Assembly (NCBI GenBank): GCA_035638255.1
Contig: DASRAJ010000135.1
Location: 34,805 to 98,804, forward strand
Length of the DNA: 64,000 bases
Direction of reading: 5' to 3'
DNA from: DASRAJ01 sp035638255
Lineage (GTDB): Bacteria > Bacteroidota > Bacteroidia > Chitinophagales > UBA10324
Shown: one piece after another, positions 25,462 through 34,403 of the stretch
How the letters are laid out: each line of letters opens with the position of its first letter
Position numbering within the stretch: the stretch's first letter is position 1
Program-made: the position numbers and the translations under genes
The notes under the pieces: model-generated
What the model was told of the DNA's origin: nothing
Database searches by the model: none
Seen by the model: only the letters and a program-made list of their open reading frames with translations

Positions 25462-27534
25462 ATGAAAAAACTATTCATCTCCCTCATCCTCATTTCTTTT
25501 TCTACAAAAATTTTTTCGAATGCTGTAGCAATTGTTGATGCGACAGATAAGATCGTCCTTCAACTCACTTCCTCAACTGTAAATGTTCAGGTAACCAACC
25601 AGGTGGCTATAGTCACCAGCACCCAGGTCTTCAGGAATCAGTTGCTGACTGATGTACATGTCAAGTATGCATTTCCTCTTTATGAAGACGCCTGTGCCAC
25701 AGGATTGAGATGGAAAGTCGGAGGTGTGTGGTACTCTGCTATCTTTTCACCGGCACCACAGGATACTACATTGCCCGGCAACGGGCCACAAAATGATCCT
25801 GATCTGGTTGCTTATCTTGGAGCCACTCCCCTGTATTTTGATTTGAATAATTATTCTATCGCTCCCGATTCAATCATCACTTTTGAATTGACTTATGTTC
25901 AACTGCTTCACTATGCTTTCAATGTAACATCGTTTGCGCATCCGAATGATTATTCCCTTATTCAAACATCACCCCTGCAATCGCAGTCATTTTCTTTTCA
26001 TGCAAATTCTGATCGGAGCATTGTAGGGATTGATTTGATTTCCCATGCCCCTGATACGCTTTGGTATACAACTTCAGAAGCGGTAGCCACAGTGACAACT
26101 CTGAATGCAGCAGCAAGCACAAATTATTATCTTGAATATTCTTTAGACCCGAATCAACTCGGACTGTTCAGCTTTAGTACCTATTTGCCTGATTCAATGA
26201 ATGCATGCGACTCACTGGGCAATGGCTTCTTTGCATTTATTGTTGAACCTGACCCGAATGATTCAATAGTCATTCATAAAGTTTTTACGCTCATCATTGA
26301 TCGTTCAGGAAGTATGGGTGGAAATAAAATTCAGCAAGCCAGAGATGCAGCGACGTATGTGGTTAACAATTTAAACGCCGGTGACAAATTCAATATCGTT
26401 GCATTTGATACTCAGGTGTCATCCCTGTTTCCTGATCATGTAGACGTCAATCTCGCCAATCAGACTACGGCACTCAACTACATCAATACTCTTGGTGCCG
26501 CAGGAAGCACCAATATTTCCGGCGCGTTTGATGTTGCCATTCCTCAGTTCTCAAACGCTGACCCCAATGTAGCCAACGTGATCATCTTCATGACAGATGG
26601 TGTGCCCTCAGCAGGCATTACTGATCCGAACAGTATCCTCAGCCATGTGCATGATTTGATTACGGCTTATAATGTGGCAGGGCTAAGCATTGATGCTTTC
26701 GGAATCGGATACGATGTAAATACTTCACTGCTGGCAGAACTCGCGCTGCAGAACAATGGACTCTCTCAGTTCTTCACTTCAGGAGATTTGCTGCAGGTGA
26801 TCACTGACTTTTATGCATCCATTCAAAACCCTGTGTTAATCAACACAAGCATGACCTTTTCTCCGCAGGTTATTTCCGAAGCATATCCCACGCCCCTTCC
26901 GAATTTGTATATAGGGCATCAGTTAGTGGTGGTGGGAAGATATGATCAGCCGGGACAGGTGAATGTAACTTTCACAGGAACGAAGAATGGGGATACCGTC
27001 AGCTACAATTATTCATGTTATCTCACTGATTCTTTGATTCAGCAAAATTTATTTCTCACCAAGTTGTGGGCAATTGACAAGATTAATAACCTTATGGTGA
27101 CTTACTATACGCTGGACCCTACTTCGTTGCAAGCAACCAATCTGCGAAACAGCATCATCAACCTCAGCTTGTGCTATGGTGTGCTGAGCCCATTCACAAG
27201 TTTCTCCAGCGGCAACAATGGCTCAATAGGTATTGATGAAATAGCGGACGAACAGGAAAAATTCAGGCTGAAGAATTGGCCAAATCCGTTCAGGATTTCG
27301 ACAGAAATTTATTTTGACTCGCCTGTTGACCTGTTCCAAATCGTGCCCTGTGTAATTCTTGACATGAATGGAAACATCATCAAAGTGCTGGAAGTTTTTG
27401 TTGGAAACAAAGGGAAGTATCACATTTCATGGAATGGTAAAGATGAGCAAGGCAAAGAAGTTTCTTCCGGGGTTTATCCATATTACATACAACTTGGAGA
27501 TCAAAAGTTTTATGGGGTGATGGAGAAGATGTGA
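25462..27534 (+). CDS. VIT and von Willebrand A domain protein with FlgD-like C-terminus
   Basis: The 690-residue protein (ATG 25462) has a signal peptide ending near FSNA. A VIT-like domain occupies about residues 25-165 (VNVQVTNQVAIVTSTQVFRNQ, VKYAFPLYEDACATG). A VWA domain follows (about 275-440) with a MIDAS motif DRSGSMGGN, a second loop GAAGSTNIS and FMTDGVPS. The tail (NWPNPFRISTEIYF, WNGKDEQGKEVSSGVYPYYIQ) is a FlgD-type Ig-like module that commonly serves as a T9SS sorting domain. Such proteins resemble inter-alpha-trypsin inhibitor heavy chains and are probably surface adhesins using a metal ion for binding. Function is unknown. Confidence 0.88.
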   Translation: MKKLFISLILISFSTKIFSNAVAIVDATDKIVLQLTSSTVNVQVTNQVAIVTSTQVFRNQLLTDVHVKYAFPLYEDACATGLRWKVGGVWYSAIFSPAPQDTTLPGNGPQNDPDLVAYLGATPLYFDLNNYSIAPDSIITFELTYVQLLHYAFNVTSFAHPNDYSLIQTSPLQSQSFSFHANSDRSIVGIDLISHAPDTLWYTTSEAVATVTTLNAAASTNYYLEYSLDPNQLGLFSFSTYLPDSMNACDSLGNGFFAFIVEPDPNDSIVIHKVFTLIIDRSGSMGGNKIQQARDAATYVVNNLNAGDKFNIVAFDTQVSSLFPDHVDVNLANQTTALNYINTLGAAGSTNISGAFDVAIPQFSNADPNVANVIIFMTDGVPSAGITDPNSILSHVHDLITAYNVAGLSIDAFGIGYDVNTSLLAELALQNNGLSQFFTSGDLLQVITDFYASIQNPVLINTSMTFSPQVISEAYPTPLPNLYIGHQLVVVGRYDQPGQVNVTFTGTKNGDTVSYNYSCYLTDSLIQQNLFLTKLWAIDKINNLMVTYYTLDPTSLQATNLRNSIINLSLCYGVLSPFTSFSSGNNGSIGIDEIADEQEKFRLKNWPNPFRISTEIYFDSPVDLFQIVPCVILDMNGNIIKVLEVFVGNKGKYHISWNGKDEQGKEVSSGVYPYYIQLGDQKFYGVMEKM

Positions 27535-27647
27535 TTGGAGAATTGTTCCGGAATAGAATTGCAGGTGCGTGAAAAAAGTCTGAAGTGCTTTTTCTGTTCC
27601 AGGTAACGCATTTATGCACGTTGATCATTTTGGTCTCAAGGCCTTCA

Positions 27648-27678
27648 TTGTACAATCCCTCTTTTACTTTTACTTTTG
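27648..27678 (+). promoter_or_regulatory. Promoter of the E2 acyltransferase gene (TTG, 20 bases, TACTTTTG)
   Basis: TTG at 27648-27650 and a perfect -7 TACTTTTG at 27671-27678, with a 20-base spacer and the ATG 21 bases further on. This is the best full promoter match in the window. Confidence 0.65.
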
Positions 27679-27698
27679 ACCGCGAATAAAACAGCAAG

Positions 27699-29042
27699 AT
27701 GGCAGAAGTTGAACTGATCATGCCCAAGATGGGGGAAAGCATTATGGAAGCCACCATTCTCAAGTGGCTTAAGAAAGAAGGCGATAAAGTAGCACTTGAT
27801 GAACCCCTGCTGGAAATTGCAACGGACAAAGTTGACAGCGAAGTTCCTTCCACACATGCAGGCGTGCTTACAAAAATTCTTTACAACGTGAATGATGTTG
27901 TGCCCGTGGGTAAACCCATTGCCATCATTCAAACTGATTCAAGCGCATCGACAAAAGTCTCTGCTCCGGTTTCATCAACACCACAGGAAATACCTTCAAA
28001 ACCGGAAATCAAATCCGACCTGTCCCGATCTGACCGGGAAATCAGAACTCCGCAATCCGAAATCAAAACCGTTGCAACCGAAGGAAGATTTTATTCTCCG
28101 CTCGTTCTCAACATCGCGCGCAGTGAAGGCATTGCGATGAGTGAATTGGAATCCATTCCCGGAACAGGCGGCGAAAACCGGGTGACCAAAAAAGACATCC
28201 TCAATTATGTTCGTGAGAAAAAGGAAGGAAAAATTTCAGTAAAAGAAACCCCTTCTGCCCGTGAAGAATTTCCGAAAGCAGAAGCGAAGAAGGAAGAGGT
28301 CGTATACGGAGTGCCTGCCGTTTCATCGGGCGGCAATGTAGAGATCATCGAGATGGATCGCATGCGCAAGCTCATCGCTGATCACATGGTGATGAGCAAA
28401 CGAACCTCAGCACACGTGACTTCCTTTGTTGAAGCTGATGTAACCAACTTAGTCCAATGGCGTGAGAAAACGAAAGATGCATTTGAGAAACGCGAGGGAG
28501 AGAAAATCACCTTCACTCCGCTCTTTATAGAAGCAGTAGTAAAAGCAATTAAAGACTTTCCGCTCGTGAATTCTTCGGTTGACGGAACCAAAATCATCAG
28601 AAAGAAAGACATTAACATTGGAATGGCAACAGCATTGCCTTCCGGAAACCTGATTGTACCTGTGATCAGGAATGCTGATACAAAAAATTTGGTAGGCTTA
28701 GCGAAGGAAGTAAATGATTTCGCAAGGCGCGCACGGAACAATCAACTCAAGCCGAATGAAATTGAAGGCGGCACATTCACCATCACCAATGTCGGGACGT
28801 TTGGCAATGTGATGGGAACGCCCATCATCAATCAACCGCAAGTCGCGATTCTCGCTACAGGTGCGATTAAAAAGAAACCAGCAGTGCTTGAGACAGCCCA
28901 GGGCGATGTGATTGCCATTCGACACATGATGTTCCTTTCCCTGTCCTATGATCACCGCATTGTAGATGGCGCTCTTGGCGGCTCATTTTTGAGAAGAGTT
29001 GCAGATTACCTCGAAGGCTTTGACGCGAAGCGGGAGTTTTGA
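27699..29042 (+). CDS. 2-oxoacid dehydrogenase E2 (dihydrolipoamide acyltransferase)
   Basis: The 447-residue enzyme has a lipoyl domain with the acceptor Lys44 in ATDKVDSEVP, a peripheral subunit-binding domain (about 131-170, FYSPLVLNIARSEGI...TKKDILNY), and a catalytic domain ending in SYDHRIVDG with His419 and Asp423. It transfers the acyl group from lipoamide to CoA; sequence alone does not separate branched-chain from other 2-oxoacid specificity, though the lipoyl domain looks BkdB-like. Residues 103-124 of the linker (EIKSDLSRSDRE then IRTPQSEIKT) are encoded by a palindromic repeat found elsewhere in the window. No E1 or E3 gene is adjacent. Confidence 0.93.
   Translation: MAEVELIMPKMGESIMEATILKWLKKEGDKVALDEPLLEIATDKVDSEVPSTHAGVLTKILYNVNDVVPVGKPIAIIQTDSSASTKVSAPVSSTPQEIPSKPEIKSDLSRSDREIRTPQSEIKTVATEGRFYSPLVLNIARSEGIAMSELESIPGTGGENRVTKKDILNYVREKKEGKISVKETPSAREEFPKAEAKKEEVVYGVPAVSSGGNVEIIEMDRMRKLIADHMVMSKRTSAHVTSFVEADVTNLVQWREKTKDAFEKREGEKITFTPLFIEAVVKAIKDFPLVNSSVDGTKIIRKKDINIGMATALPSGNLIVPVIRNADTKNLVGLAKEVNDFARRARNNQLKPNEIEGGTFTITNVGTFGNVMGTPIINQPQVAILATGAIKKKPAVLETAQGDVIAIRHMMFLSLSYDHRIVDGALGGSFLRRVADYLEGFDAKREF
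28005..28070 (+). repeat. Palindromic repeat element in frame inside the E2 gene
   Basis: Contains TCCCGATCTGACCGGGA (28023-28039) flanked by ATCCGA/AAATC words. Its first half is almost identical to the minus strand of 39369-39422 upstream of queE, over more than 25 bases. It encodes the peptide KSDLSRSDRE. Confidence 0.8.
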
Positions 29043-29082
29043 CATTTTGAATCACTAATCTTTGAATTGAAAAATCGGATTG

Positions 29083-29118
29083 TCACCATTCACTATTCAC
29101 CATTCACTTTTGACCCTT
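29083..29118. repeat. CCATTCAC-word repeat directly before a start codon
   Basis: CACCATTCACTATTCACC followed by ATTCACTTTTGACCCTTCACC runs into the ATG at 29123. Same family as 10270-10304 and 34467-34498. Confidence 0.65.
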
Positions 29119-29122
29119 CACC

Positions 29123-29548
29123 ATGGAACAACTCTATCTCCCCGTTAAAGAAATTCACAACATTCTGCGCTGGGTAGTTTTGGCTCTGGCTGTGATCACC
29201 ATTGTAAAATACTTTATGGGATGGATGAGCAAGTCATCATTCAAATCACTCGACAACCGGTTGTCACTGTTTTACGTCAGCTCGCTTGATTTGCAATTCC
29301 TGATAGGGTTGCTTCTCTATTTTTTTCTCTCGCCGCTTACGCACCCTGGCAACGTTGACATGGATAATGCGAATTCCCGCTTCTTCGCCATCGAACATCC
29401 CGCTACGATGTTGCTCGGAATTATTTTCGCTCACGTAGGTAGAGTGGCCAGTAAGAAAGCCACAACTGATACCACAAGATTCAAACGGGGAGCAATTTGG
29501 TTTATACTCTCGCTGATTATGATTTTGGCGAGAATGCCGTGGGCGTGA
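29123..29548 (+). CDS. Conserved four-helix membrane protein
   Basis: The 141-residue protein has four hydrophobic segments (about 13-33, 51-68, 87-107, 123-140). Conserved-looking polar positions within or near membranes include HNILRW, DLQFLIGLLLYF, the EHPATM motif and HVGR. I recall a Bacteroidota family of this form, sometimes annotated as cytochrome b-like, but a heme role is not established here. It starts immediately after a CCATTCAC repeat and is followed within 50 bases by two small coiled-coil proteins on the same strand. Confidence 0.75.
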   Translation: MEQLYLPVKEIHNILRWVVLALAVITIVKYFMGWMSKSSFKSLDNRLSLFYVSSLDLQFLIGLLLYFFLSPLTHPGNVDMDNANSRFFAIEHPATMLLGIIFAHVGRVASKKATTDTTRFKRGAIWFILSLIMILARMPWA

Positions 29549-29594
29549 TTGGATTTTTCAATTCTTGCTGCTACATTCACCTCATCATTTTTTC

Positions 29595-29996
29595 ATGACT
29601 TTCCCCGGCACGAAAAGAATTTGGATTGGGATAGGAGTTGCAGCGGCAGTGATCATCGTCATTGTTTTTCTCTTCCTGCACAACCGCGCATTGAATATGG
29701 CCATCTCCAAGCTTGACAGCGCGATGATGCGACTCGATACCGCTCAGGTACGAATTGACAGCTCTCAAAAAACCATCAATGCCATGCAGAGCGAATTAAG
29801 CGAATATCAGAAAACGATACGGCATCTGGACACCACTGTAATGATACTGGATATTCATTCACGTCAGAAGGAGCAGCAATTTAATCGTACCATCCAGGGT
29901 TTCAGCAGCGATTATGCGAAGCTTAAAAAGAATTTCCAGGAGCATCAGCGAACCTATTGGCCCAGGGTCACCATTGATACCTCAACAAAACAATGA
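29595..29996 (+). CDS. Single-pass membrane protein with coiled coil
   Basis: The 133-residue protein (ATG 29595) has a basic start, one membrane segment (IWIGIGVAAAVIIVIVFLFL) and a long heptad-patterned region (AISKLDSAMMRLDTAQVRIDSSQKTINAM in outline, residues about 37-115). The topology suggests a periplasmic or cytoplasmic coiled-coil rod anchored at its N-terminus. No known family. Its stop is one base from the next ATG, so the two proteins are translated together and could be partners. Confidence 0.7.
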   Translation: MTFPGTKRIWIGIGVAAAVIIVIVFLFLHNRALNMAISKLDSAMMRLDTAQVRIDSSQKTINAMQSELSEYQKTIRHLDTTVMILDIHSRQKEQQFNRTIQGFSSDYAKLKKNFQEHQRTYWPRVTIDTSTKQ

Positions 29997-29997
29997 C

Positions 29998-30561
29998 ATG
30001 AAGAATGTATTGTTTGTTTGCATTTTCATTTTAGCAATCATCGTATCGTCGCGTGTGGAAGGACAAAATTTGCCGAAGAATTTTTGTGACACGGCTTCGT
30101 ATCGTCTCGCCATGCGATTGAAGGGTGATATGGTGAAAGTGATGTGCGACACGGTGTATTTTATGAATGAAAAAACTTTTCACCTGCTCTTTGGATCGTA
30201 TGGTGAATATCACCGCCAAACGGAGGATCTCTCTGGTGTCTTTAATCTCACCGACGCCTACTTAGAAATATACAAGAAGCGAGTTGAAGAACAACGCAAA
30301 GAATACGATTCGCTCATTCACTATTTTGATTCGCTCAGTGCAAGCTCGAACAGAATTGTTGAGCACACTCAAAGCCAGTTGCTGAGTGTTTCTTCTAATC
30401 TTGATTCCATCGAACACGATCTTAACATTGCCCGGGGAAATATCGGCGAGGCAAAAAATATTATTAAAGTGCAGCAGCGCAAGCAATGGATCACAAAAAT
30501 TTTATGGGGAGCAGGAGGTGTAGCCGTAGGTGTTTGGATTGCTACACTCATACTGAAATAG
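29998..30561 (+). CDS. Secreted coiled-coil protein with C-terminal membrane anchor
   Basis: The 187-residue protein (ATG 29998) has a signal peptide ending in SSRVEGQ, a coiled-coil middle (YLEIYKKRVEEQRKEYDSLI, SSNLDSIEHDLNIARGNI) and a C-terminal hydrophobic segment (GAGGVAVGVWIATLILK). The ATG follows the previous stop by one base. The shape resembles envelope-spanning spacer or phage-tail-chaperone-like proteins, but no family is recognised. It converges tail to tail with the NUDIX gene, four bases apart. Confidence 0.7.
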   Translation: MKNVLFVCIFILAIIVSSRVEGQNLPKNFCDTASYRLAMRLKGDMVKVMCDTVYFMNEKTFHLLFGSYGEYHRQTEDLSGVFNLTDAYLEIYKKRVEEQRKEYDSLIHYFDSLSASSNRIVEHTQSQLLSVSSNLDSIEHDLNIARGNIGEAKNIIKVQQRKQWITKILWGAGGVAVGVWIATLILK

Positions 30562-30565
30562 TTTT

Positions 30566-31225
30566 TCATCTTCCCAATCCGCATTCCTTTAATACCCACT
30601 GCACAGAGCGATAAGAATTTTTCAGGTGCTCTTTGATTTCTTTCTTCGAATACCAGCCGACCTCCGTGATGCCTTCTTCGGCCTGTGGAGTTAACTGTGA
30701 GCGATCGTCACTATACATCTCGTACCAATACGTAGCCTTGATCACGCGCCGCAGGAAAATGCGATAGGTGTGATACGTACAATCCTGCTTGCCTTCAAAA
30801 AATTTCAGCGGCTTCACTATTTCAAGCTGGCTGATCCCGGTTTCTTCTTCTGTTTCCCGAACCGCTGCCTTTTTTAATGACTCGTCTTTATCAACTTTCC
30901 CTTTGGGTAAATCCCATTTGCCGCGGCGAAACATCATCAGCACTTTTTCCTCCTTATTTCTCACGACACCGCCGGCAGCATTAATGATTTTGTAGAAAGA
31001 AAAAAAAGTCTCTTCTAATTTTTTCCCTGACTTGTCCTCAAAGAGATAATGCATTTCCTGCTGATCCCCTTCAATATTTTTTATGCTTGAAAGAAGATGC
31101 CGCCGGCTTTCAATCTGAATGCGCTCATAAGGAAGATGATTTTTCAAAACATACCCGAGAGCCGCCTCTTCGTCTTTTTTTCCGAATAGAATCACTTCAT
31201 GATTTTCAATGAAAATTTTTTTCAT
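30566..31225 (-). CDS. NUDIX hydrolase
   Basis: The 219-residue protein has the full Nudix box: Gly109, Glu115, Arg123-Glu124, Glu127-Glu128 and Gly130 in GKVDKDESLKKAA...RETEEETGI. It follows an AAGGVVRN...GKWDLPKG core. An N-terminal extension of about 80 residues (MKKIFIENHEVILFG...) is typical of a Bacteroidota subgroup. It hydrolyses a nucleoside diphosphate linked to another moiety; the substrate cannot be deduced. It diverges from pyrE. Confidence 0.9.
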   Translation of the reverse strand: MKKIFIENHEVILFGKKDEEAALGYVLKNHLPYERIQIESRRHLLSSIKNIEGDQQEMHYLFEDKSGKKLEETFFSFYKIINAAGGVVRNKEEKVLMMFRRGKWDLPKGKVDKDESLKKAAVRETEEETGISQLEIVKPLKFFEGKQDCTYHTYRIFLRRVIKATYWYEMYSDDRSQLTPQAEEGITEVGWYSKKEIKEHLKNSYRSVQWVLKECGLGR

Positions 31226-31268
31226 GCTTGTTGAATTTTACCTCATCAATGGGGAGTGGTCGAATCGT

Positions 31269-31276
31269 TACCTTTA
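31269..31276 (+). promoter_or_regulatory. Probable -7 element (TACCTTTA) of pyrE
   Basis: It differs from TAnnTTTG only in the last base and lies 22 bases before the pyrE ATG. Confidence 0.35.
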
Positions 31277-31298
31277 ACGCCATTCATTTTTTTCATCC

Positions 31299-31946
31299 AT
31301 GATTTTTTCGAAAGAAGTATCTGCAAAAATGGCTTCGCTGTTGCTGCAAATTAAAGCAGTGAAGTTAAATCCAAAACATCCCTTCACATGGGCCAGCGGA
31401 TGGAAGTCACCGATCTATTGCAATAATCGTCTCACACTCTCCTTTCCTGAAATAAGAACATTCATCAAAGAACAATTCGCGGCAATCATCAAAGAGAAAT
31501 TTTCGTCAGTGGAATTAATAGCAGGTGTTGCCACAGCAGGAATTCCGCATGGCGTGTTAGCGGCAGAGCAGCTTGAAACTCCATTTTGCTATGTTCGCTC
31601 ATCCGCCAAAGATCACGGTTTGGGAAATCGAATTGAGGGATTGGTGTTGCCGAATCAGAAAGCAGTGGTCGTAGAAGATCTGATTTCAACTGGAGGAAGT
31701 TCGCTAAGTGTAGTGGATGCATTGCGCAAAGAAAAAGTTGATGTGATTGGTCTTATTGCAATTTTCACTTACGGTTTTCCTGTCGCTGAAAAAAGATTTG
31801 AAGAGGCACACTGTCCTTTCTTTACACTTACTGACTACGAATCACTACTTACAGAAGCAACAGCGCAGGGAGCAATTTTACCGGGTGAACTACACACACT
31901 TCGAAACTGGCGTGAGCAACCTGACAAGTGGGAGGCAGAATCATGA
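31299..31946 (+). CDS. pyrE: Orotate phosphoribosyltransferase
   Basis: The 215-residue protein has the PRPP-binding motif VVVEDLISTGG (123-133), the substrate-site segment FTWASGWKSPIYCNNR (29-44) and the catalytic-loop-like SSAKDHGLGNRIEG (101-114). It joins orotate to PRPP to form OMP in de novo pyrimidine synthesis. Its stop overlaps the start of the next gene in an ATGA, so the two are translationally coupled. No other pyr gene is nearby. Confidence 0.93.
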   Translation: MIFSKEVSAKMASLLLQIKAVKLNPKHPFTWASGWKSPIYCNNRLTLSFPEIRTFIKEQFAAIIKEKFSSVELIAGVATAGIPHGVLAAEQLETPFCYVRSSAKDHGLGNRIEGLVLPNQKAVVVEDLISTGGSSLSVVDALRKEKVDVIGLIAIFTYGFPVAEKRFEEAHCPFFTLTDYESLLTEATAQGAILPGELHTLRNWREQPDKWEAES

Positions 31947-32533
31947 TCTGGACGATTCCTTTCCTCAATGCGCTTTTCGGCTGGAGCATCATCGCCTTGT
32001 TGTTCCGGTTTCTTTTCCATCCTTATCGGAAGAAAAATTTTTTCATTTTCGAAATGCAGGGATTCATCCCGAAGAACTTTTCAATATGGAGCGAACAACT
32101 TGGTGATTATGTCTCAGAGCACGTGGTGAACATTCCAAAGATGAAGGAGAGCTTGCTGCAGGGAGAAAAGCTGAAGCAGATTCACAACATGCTTGAAGAA
32201 AAGGTTGATGATTTTCTTCGAAACAAACTCAAAGAAAAAATTCCCGTATTCTCGATGTTCATCACCGAAGGATTGATTTCGAAGATGAAAGAAATTCTGG
32301 TTGCTGAACTTGAACAAATGGTTCCGGCCCTTATTGAGCAAATTGCCTCCGGGGTTGAAGAACAATTCAACGTAAAGAAAATGATCAATGACAAGGTGAA
32401 TGCTGTTTCGATGAATGATCTTGAAAAACTTTTTTATCAGTATGCCGGGAAAAGTATCCTAGCGCTGCAAATTTCCGTTGCGGCGCTGGGATTGTTATTG
32501 GGTGCAATTGAAATATTACTTATGAAGATGTAA
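31943..32533 (+). CDS. DUF445-type membrane protein
   Basis: The 196-residue protein (ATG 31943, overlapping the pyrE stop, with GGGAGG at 31930-31935 as a ribosome site) has an N-terminal membrane segment (FLNALFGWSIIALLFRFLF), a helical middle (SEQLGDYVSEHVVNIPKM...EEKVDDFLRNKLKEK) and a C-terminal membrane segment (ILALQISVAALGLLLGAIEIL). The HPYRKKNFF and LGDYVSEHVV patterns resemble DUF445 proteins, whose function is unknown. Both ends are anchored, so the middle domain forms a loop on one side of the membrane. Confidence 0.75.
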   Translation: MIWTIPFLNALFGWSIIALLFRFLFHPYRKKNFFIFEMQGFIPKNFSIWSEQLGDYVSEHVVNIPKMKESLLQGEKLKQIHNMLEEKVDDFLRNKLKEKIPVFSMFITEGLISKMKEILVAELEQMVPALIEQIASGVEEQFNVKKMINDKVNAVSMNDLEKLFYQYAGKSILALQISVAALGLLLGAIEILLMKM

Positions 32534-32542
32534 AAAGGAGTC

Positions 32543-33544
32543 ATGTTCGGAAATTCGAAATCGGAAATCCGACATCCGAAATCAAACGTGCCGCTACTTA
32601 CTTCAACTTATAAAGCTCCTCTCCTGCTGTGCAATGGTGATGTGAACACTATAGCGGCACCATTTCTCAGGCGCGTTAAGCATGTGAAGTATATGCGCGA
32701 ACGAATCACCACGCCCGATAATGATTTCCTTGATATTGATTGGCTGAACAGTGATTCAAAAAAAATCGCCTTGATCATTCACGGGCTTGAAGCTTCAGCC
32801 AAAGAGAGCTACATGAAAGGAATGGCGAAAGCGCTGTATCAGTCCGGTTACGAGGTCGCAGCAATGAATCTCCGGGGATGCAGCGGCGAATTGAATAAGC
32901 AGCTTCGTGCATATCATAGCGGTTCCACGGATGATATAGCAACCGTAATCCGCCACATCCTTCAGAATCATTATTGTGATGAGATGGTGCTTGTGGGTTT
33001 TAGCCTGGGTGGAAATCTCGCTTTGAAATACCTGGGTGAAAATGGGATCGCTCTTCCCTCTCAAATAAGAAAAGCAATGGCAATTTCTGTTCCGTGCGAC
33101 CTGGAAGCTACAGCCGTGCATCTTGACAAGCCTAAAAATTTCCTGTACCGTCACCGTTTTCTGAAAACCTTAAAACAAAAAGCGCTGCTGCGAATCCGCA
33201 ACCGTGGATTTCCTCTTGACGAAAACAAACTTTCATCCATCAAAACTTTTCGGCAGTATGATAATTGGTTCACTGCTCCTCTCTTCGGTTTCACTGATGC
33301 CTCTGATTACTACTCGCAATCTTCTTCGAAGCAATTTATTAAGCGAATCACAATCCCCACGCTGATTCTGATTGCGAAAGATGATCCGTTCTTCACCGAA
33401 GCCTGTTTCCCATACAAAGAATGTCAGGATCATGAGAAGGTTTTTCTTGAAATGCCTGAGCACGGAGGGCATGTTGGATTCATTCTCGATGTGCCCTGGG
33501 GAAATTATTACAGTGAAAAAAGAGCGATTGAGTTTTTTTCATAA
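32543..33544 (+). CDS. YheT-like alpha/beta hydrolase
   Basis: The 333-residue frame has an alpha/beta hydrolase core: HGLEAS (80-85), nucleophile Ser154 in GFSLGG, Asp in IAKDDPF and His in EHGGHVGF. PLLTSTYKAP...CNGDVNTI near the N-terminus matches YheT-family starts, whose first residue aligns with the GTG at 32588. The 15 residues before it (MFGNSKSEIRHPKSN) come from a short repeat related to the element in the E2 gene. An AAAAGGAG sits just before the ATG at 32543, so either start is possible. YheT hydrolases act on esters of unknown identity. Confidence 0.9.
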   Translation: MFGNSKSEIRHPKSNVPLLTSTYKAPLLLCNGDVNTIAAPFLRRVKHVKYMRERITTPDNDFLDIDWLNSDSKKIALIIHGLEASAKESYMKGMAKALYQSGYEVAAMNLRGCSGELNKQLRAYHSGSTDDIATVIRHILQNHYCDEMVLVGFSLGGNLALKYLGENGIALPSQIRKAMAISVPCDLEATAVHLDKPKNFLYRHRFLKTLKQKALLRIRNRGFPLDENKLSSIKTFRQYDNWFTAPLFGFTDASDYYSQSSSKQFIKRITIPTLILIAKDDPFFTEACFPYKECQDHEKVFLEMPEHGGHVGFILDVPWGNYYSEKRAIEFFS

Positions 33545-33687
33545 CCACTAAACTGCTCATTCCGTAATTGCGACAAATGAGGAATCTGTTGTCCTAACTG
33601 TTCCTGAATAGATTCCTCTCCCCATTTATCGGGGCCGGAATGACGATGGGATGGATAGAGAAAAAAAGCAGTTCACGATTTCAATTT

Positions 33688-33695
33688 TATTTTTG
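33688..33695 (+). promoter_or_regulatory. -7 element (TATTTTTG) of the UPF0173 hydrolase gene
   Basis: Perfect TAnnTTTG, 13 bases ahead of the ATG at 33709. Confidence 0.45.
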
Positions 33696-33708
33696 ACATC
33701 AACTTCTA

Positions 33709-34392
33709 ATGATGGATCTCACTTATTACGGCCATTCATGTTTTAGCATATTGACCGGCAAGCACCGCCTGCTCTTCGATCCCTTCATCAGTGGTAATCC
33801 GCTTGCCGCCCTCATTGATCCAACCCGTATCACTGCTGATTTCATATTTGTATCTCATGCTCATGGTGATCATATAGGCGATGCACTGGAGATTGGAAAA
33901 CGCAACAATGCAATTCTCATTTCTAACTTTGAGGTTCAGCGCTGGTTTGAAGAAAAGGGTCTGAAGGACGGGTATGGATTAAATCACGGAGGAAAATTAA
34001 AATTGGATTTCGGAACCGCTCGCTATGTAAATGCAATTCATTCTTCACAATTTCGCGATGGAACTTATGGCGGAAATCCCGGAGGATTTCTAATTGAAAG
34101 TGATGAGGGAAATTTTTACTTCGCCGGTGATACCGCTCTCACGATGGACATGAAACTAATTCCCATGTTTTGCAAATTGAAGTTCTCCATGCTTCCGATA
34201 GGCGGGTATTTCACCATGGATTACAGCGATGCAATTTTTGCTTCTGATTTTCTCGAATGCAACAAAATAATCGGTATGCACTTCGATTCTTTTCCTCCCA
34301 TAAAAATCAATCATGAAAAAGCAATTGATTTATTTGCATCGAAAGGAAAAGAATTGGTGCTGATGAAAATCGGAGAAACCATTTCGGTTTAA
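33709..34392 (+). CDS. UPF0173-type metal-dependent hydrolase
   Basis: The 227-residue protein is a metallo-beta-lactamase-fold hydrolase with the metal motif SHAHGDHIGD (His50, His52, Asp54, His55), LLFDPFISGNP before it, and FAGDTALTMDM and MHFDSFPPIK later, the order known for UPF0173 proteins. It should bind one or two zinc ions in the cytoplasm. The physiological substrate is unknown. It has its own -7 element and precedes kdsA after a repeat-rich gap. Confidence 0.88.
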   Translation: MMDLTYYGHSCFSILTGKHRLLFDPFISGNPLAALIDPTRITADFIFVSHAHGDHIGDALEIGKRNNAILISNFEVQRWFEEKGLKDGYGLNHGGKLKLDFGTARYVNAIHSSQFRDGTYGGNPGGFLIESDEGNFYFAGDTALTMDMKLIPMFCKLKFSMLPIGGYFTMDYSDAIFASDFLECNKIIGMHFDSFPPIKINHEKAIDLFASKGKELVLMKIGETISV

Positions 34393-34403
34393 GAGACTTA
34401 AGA

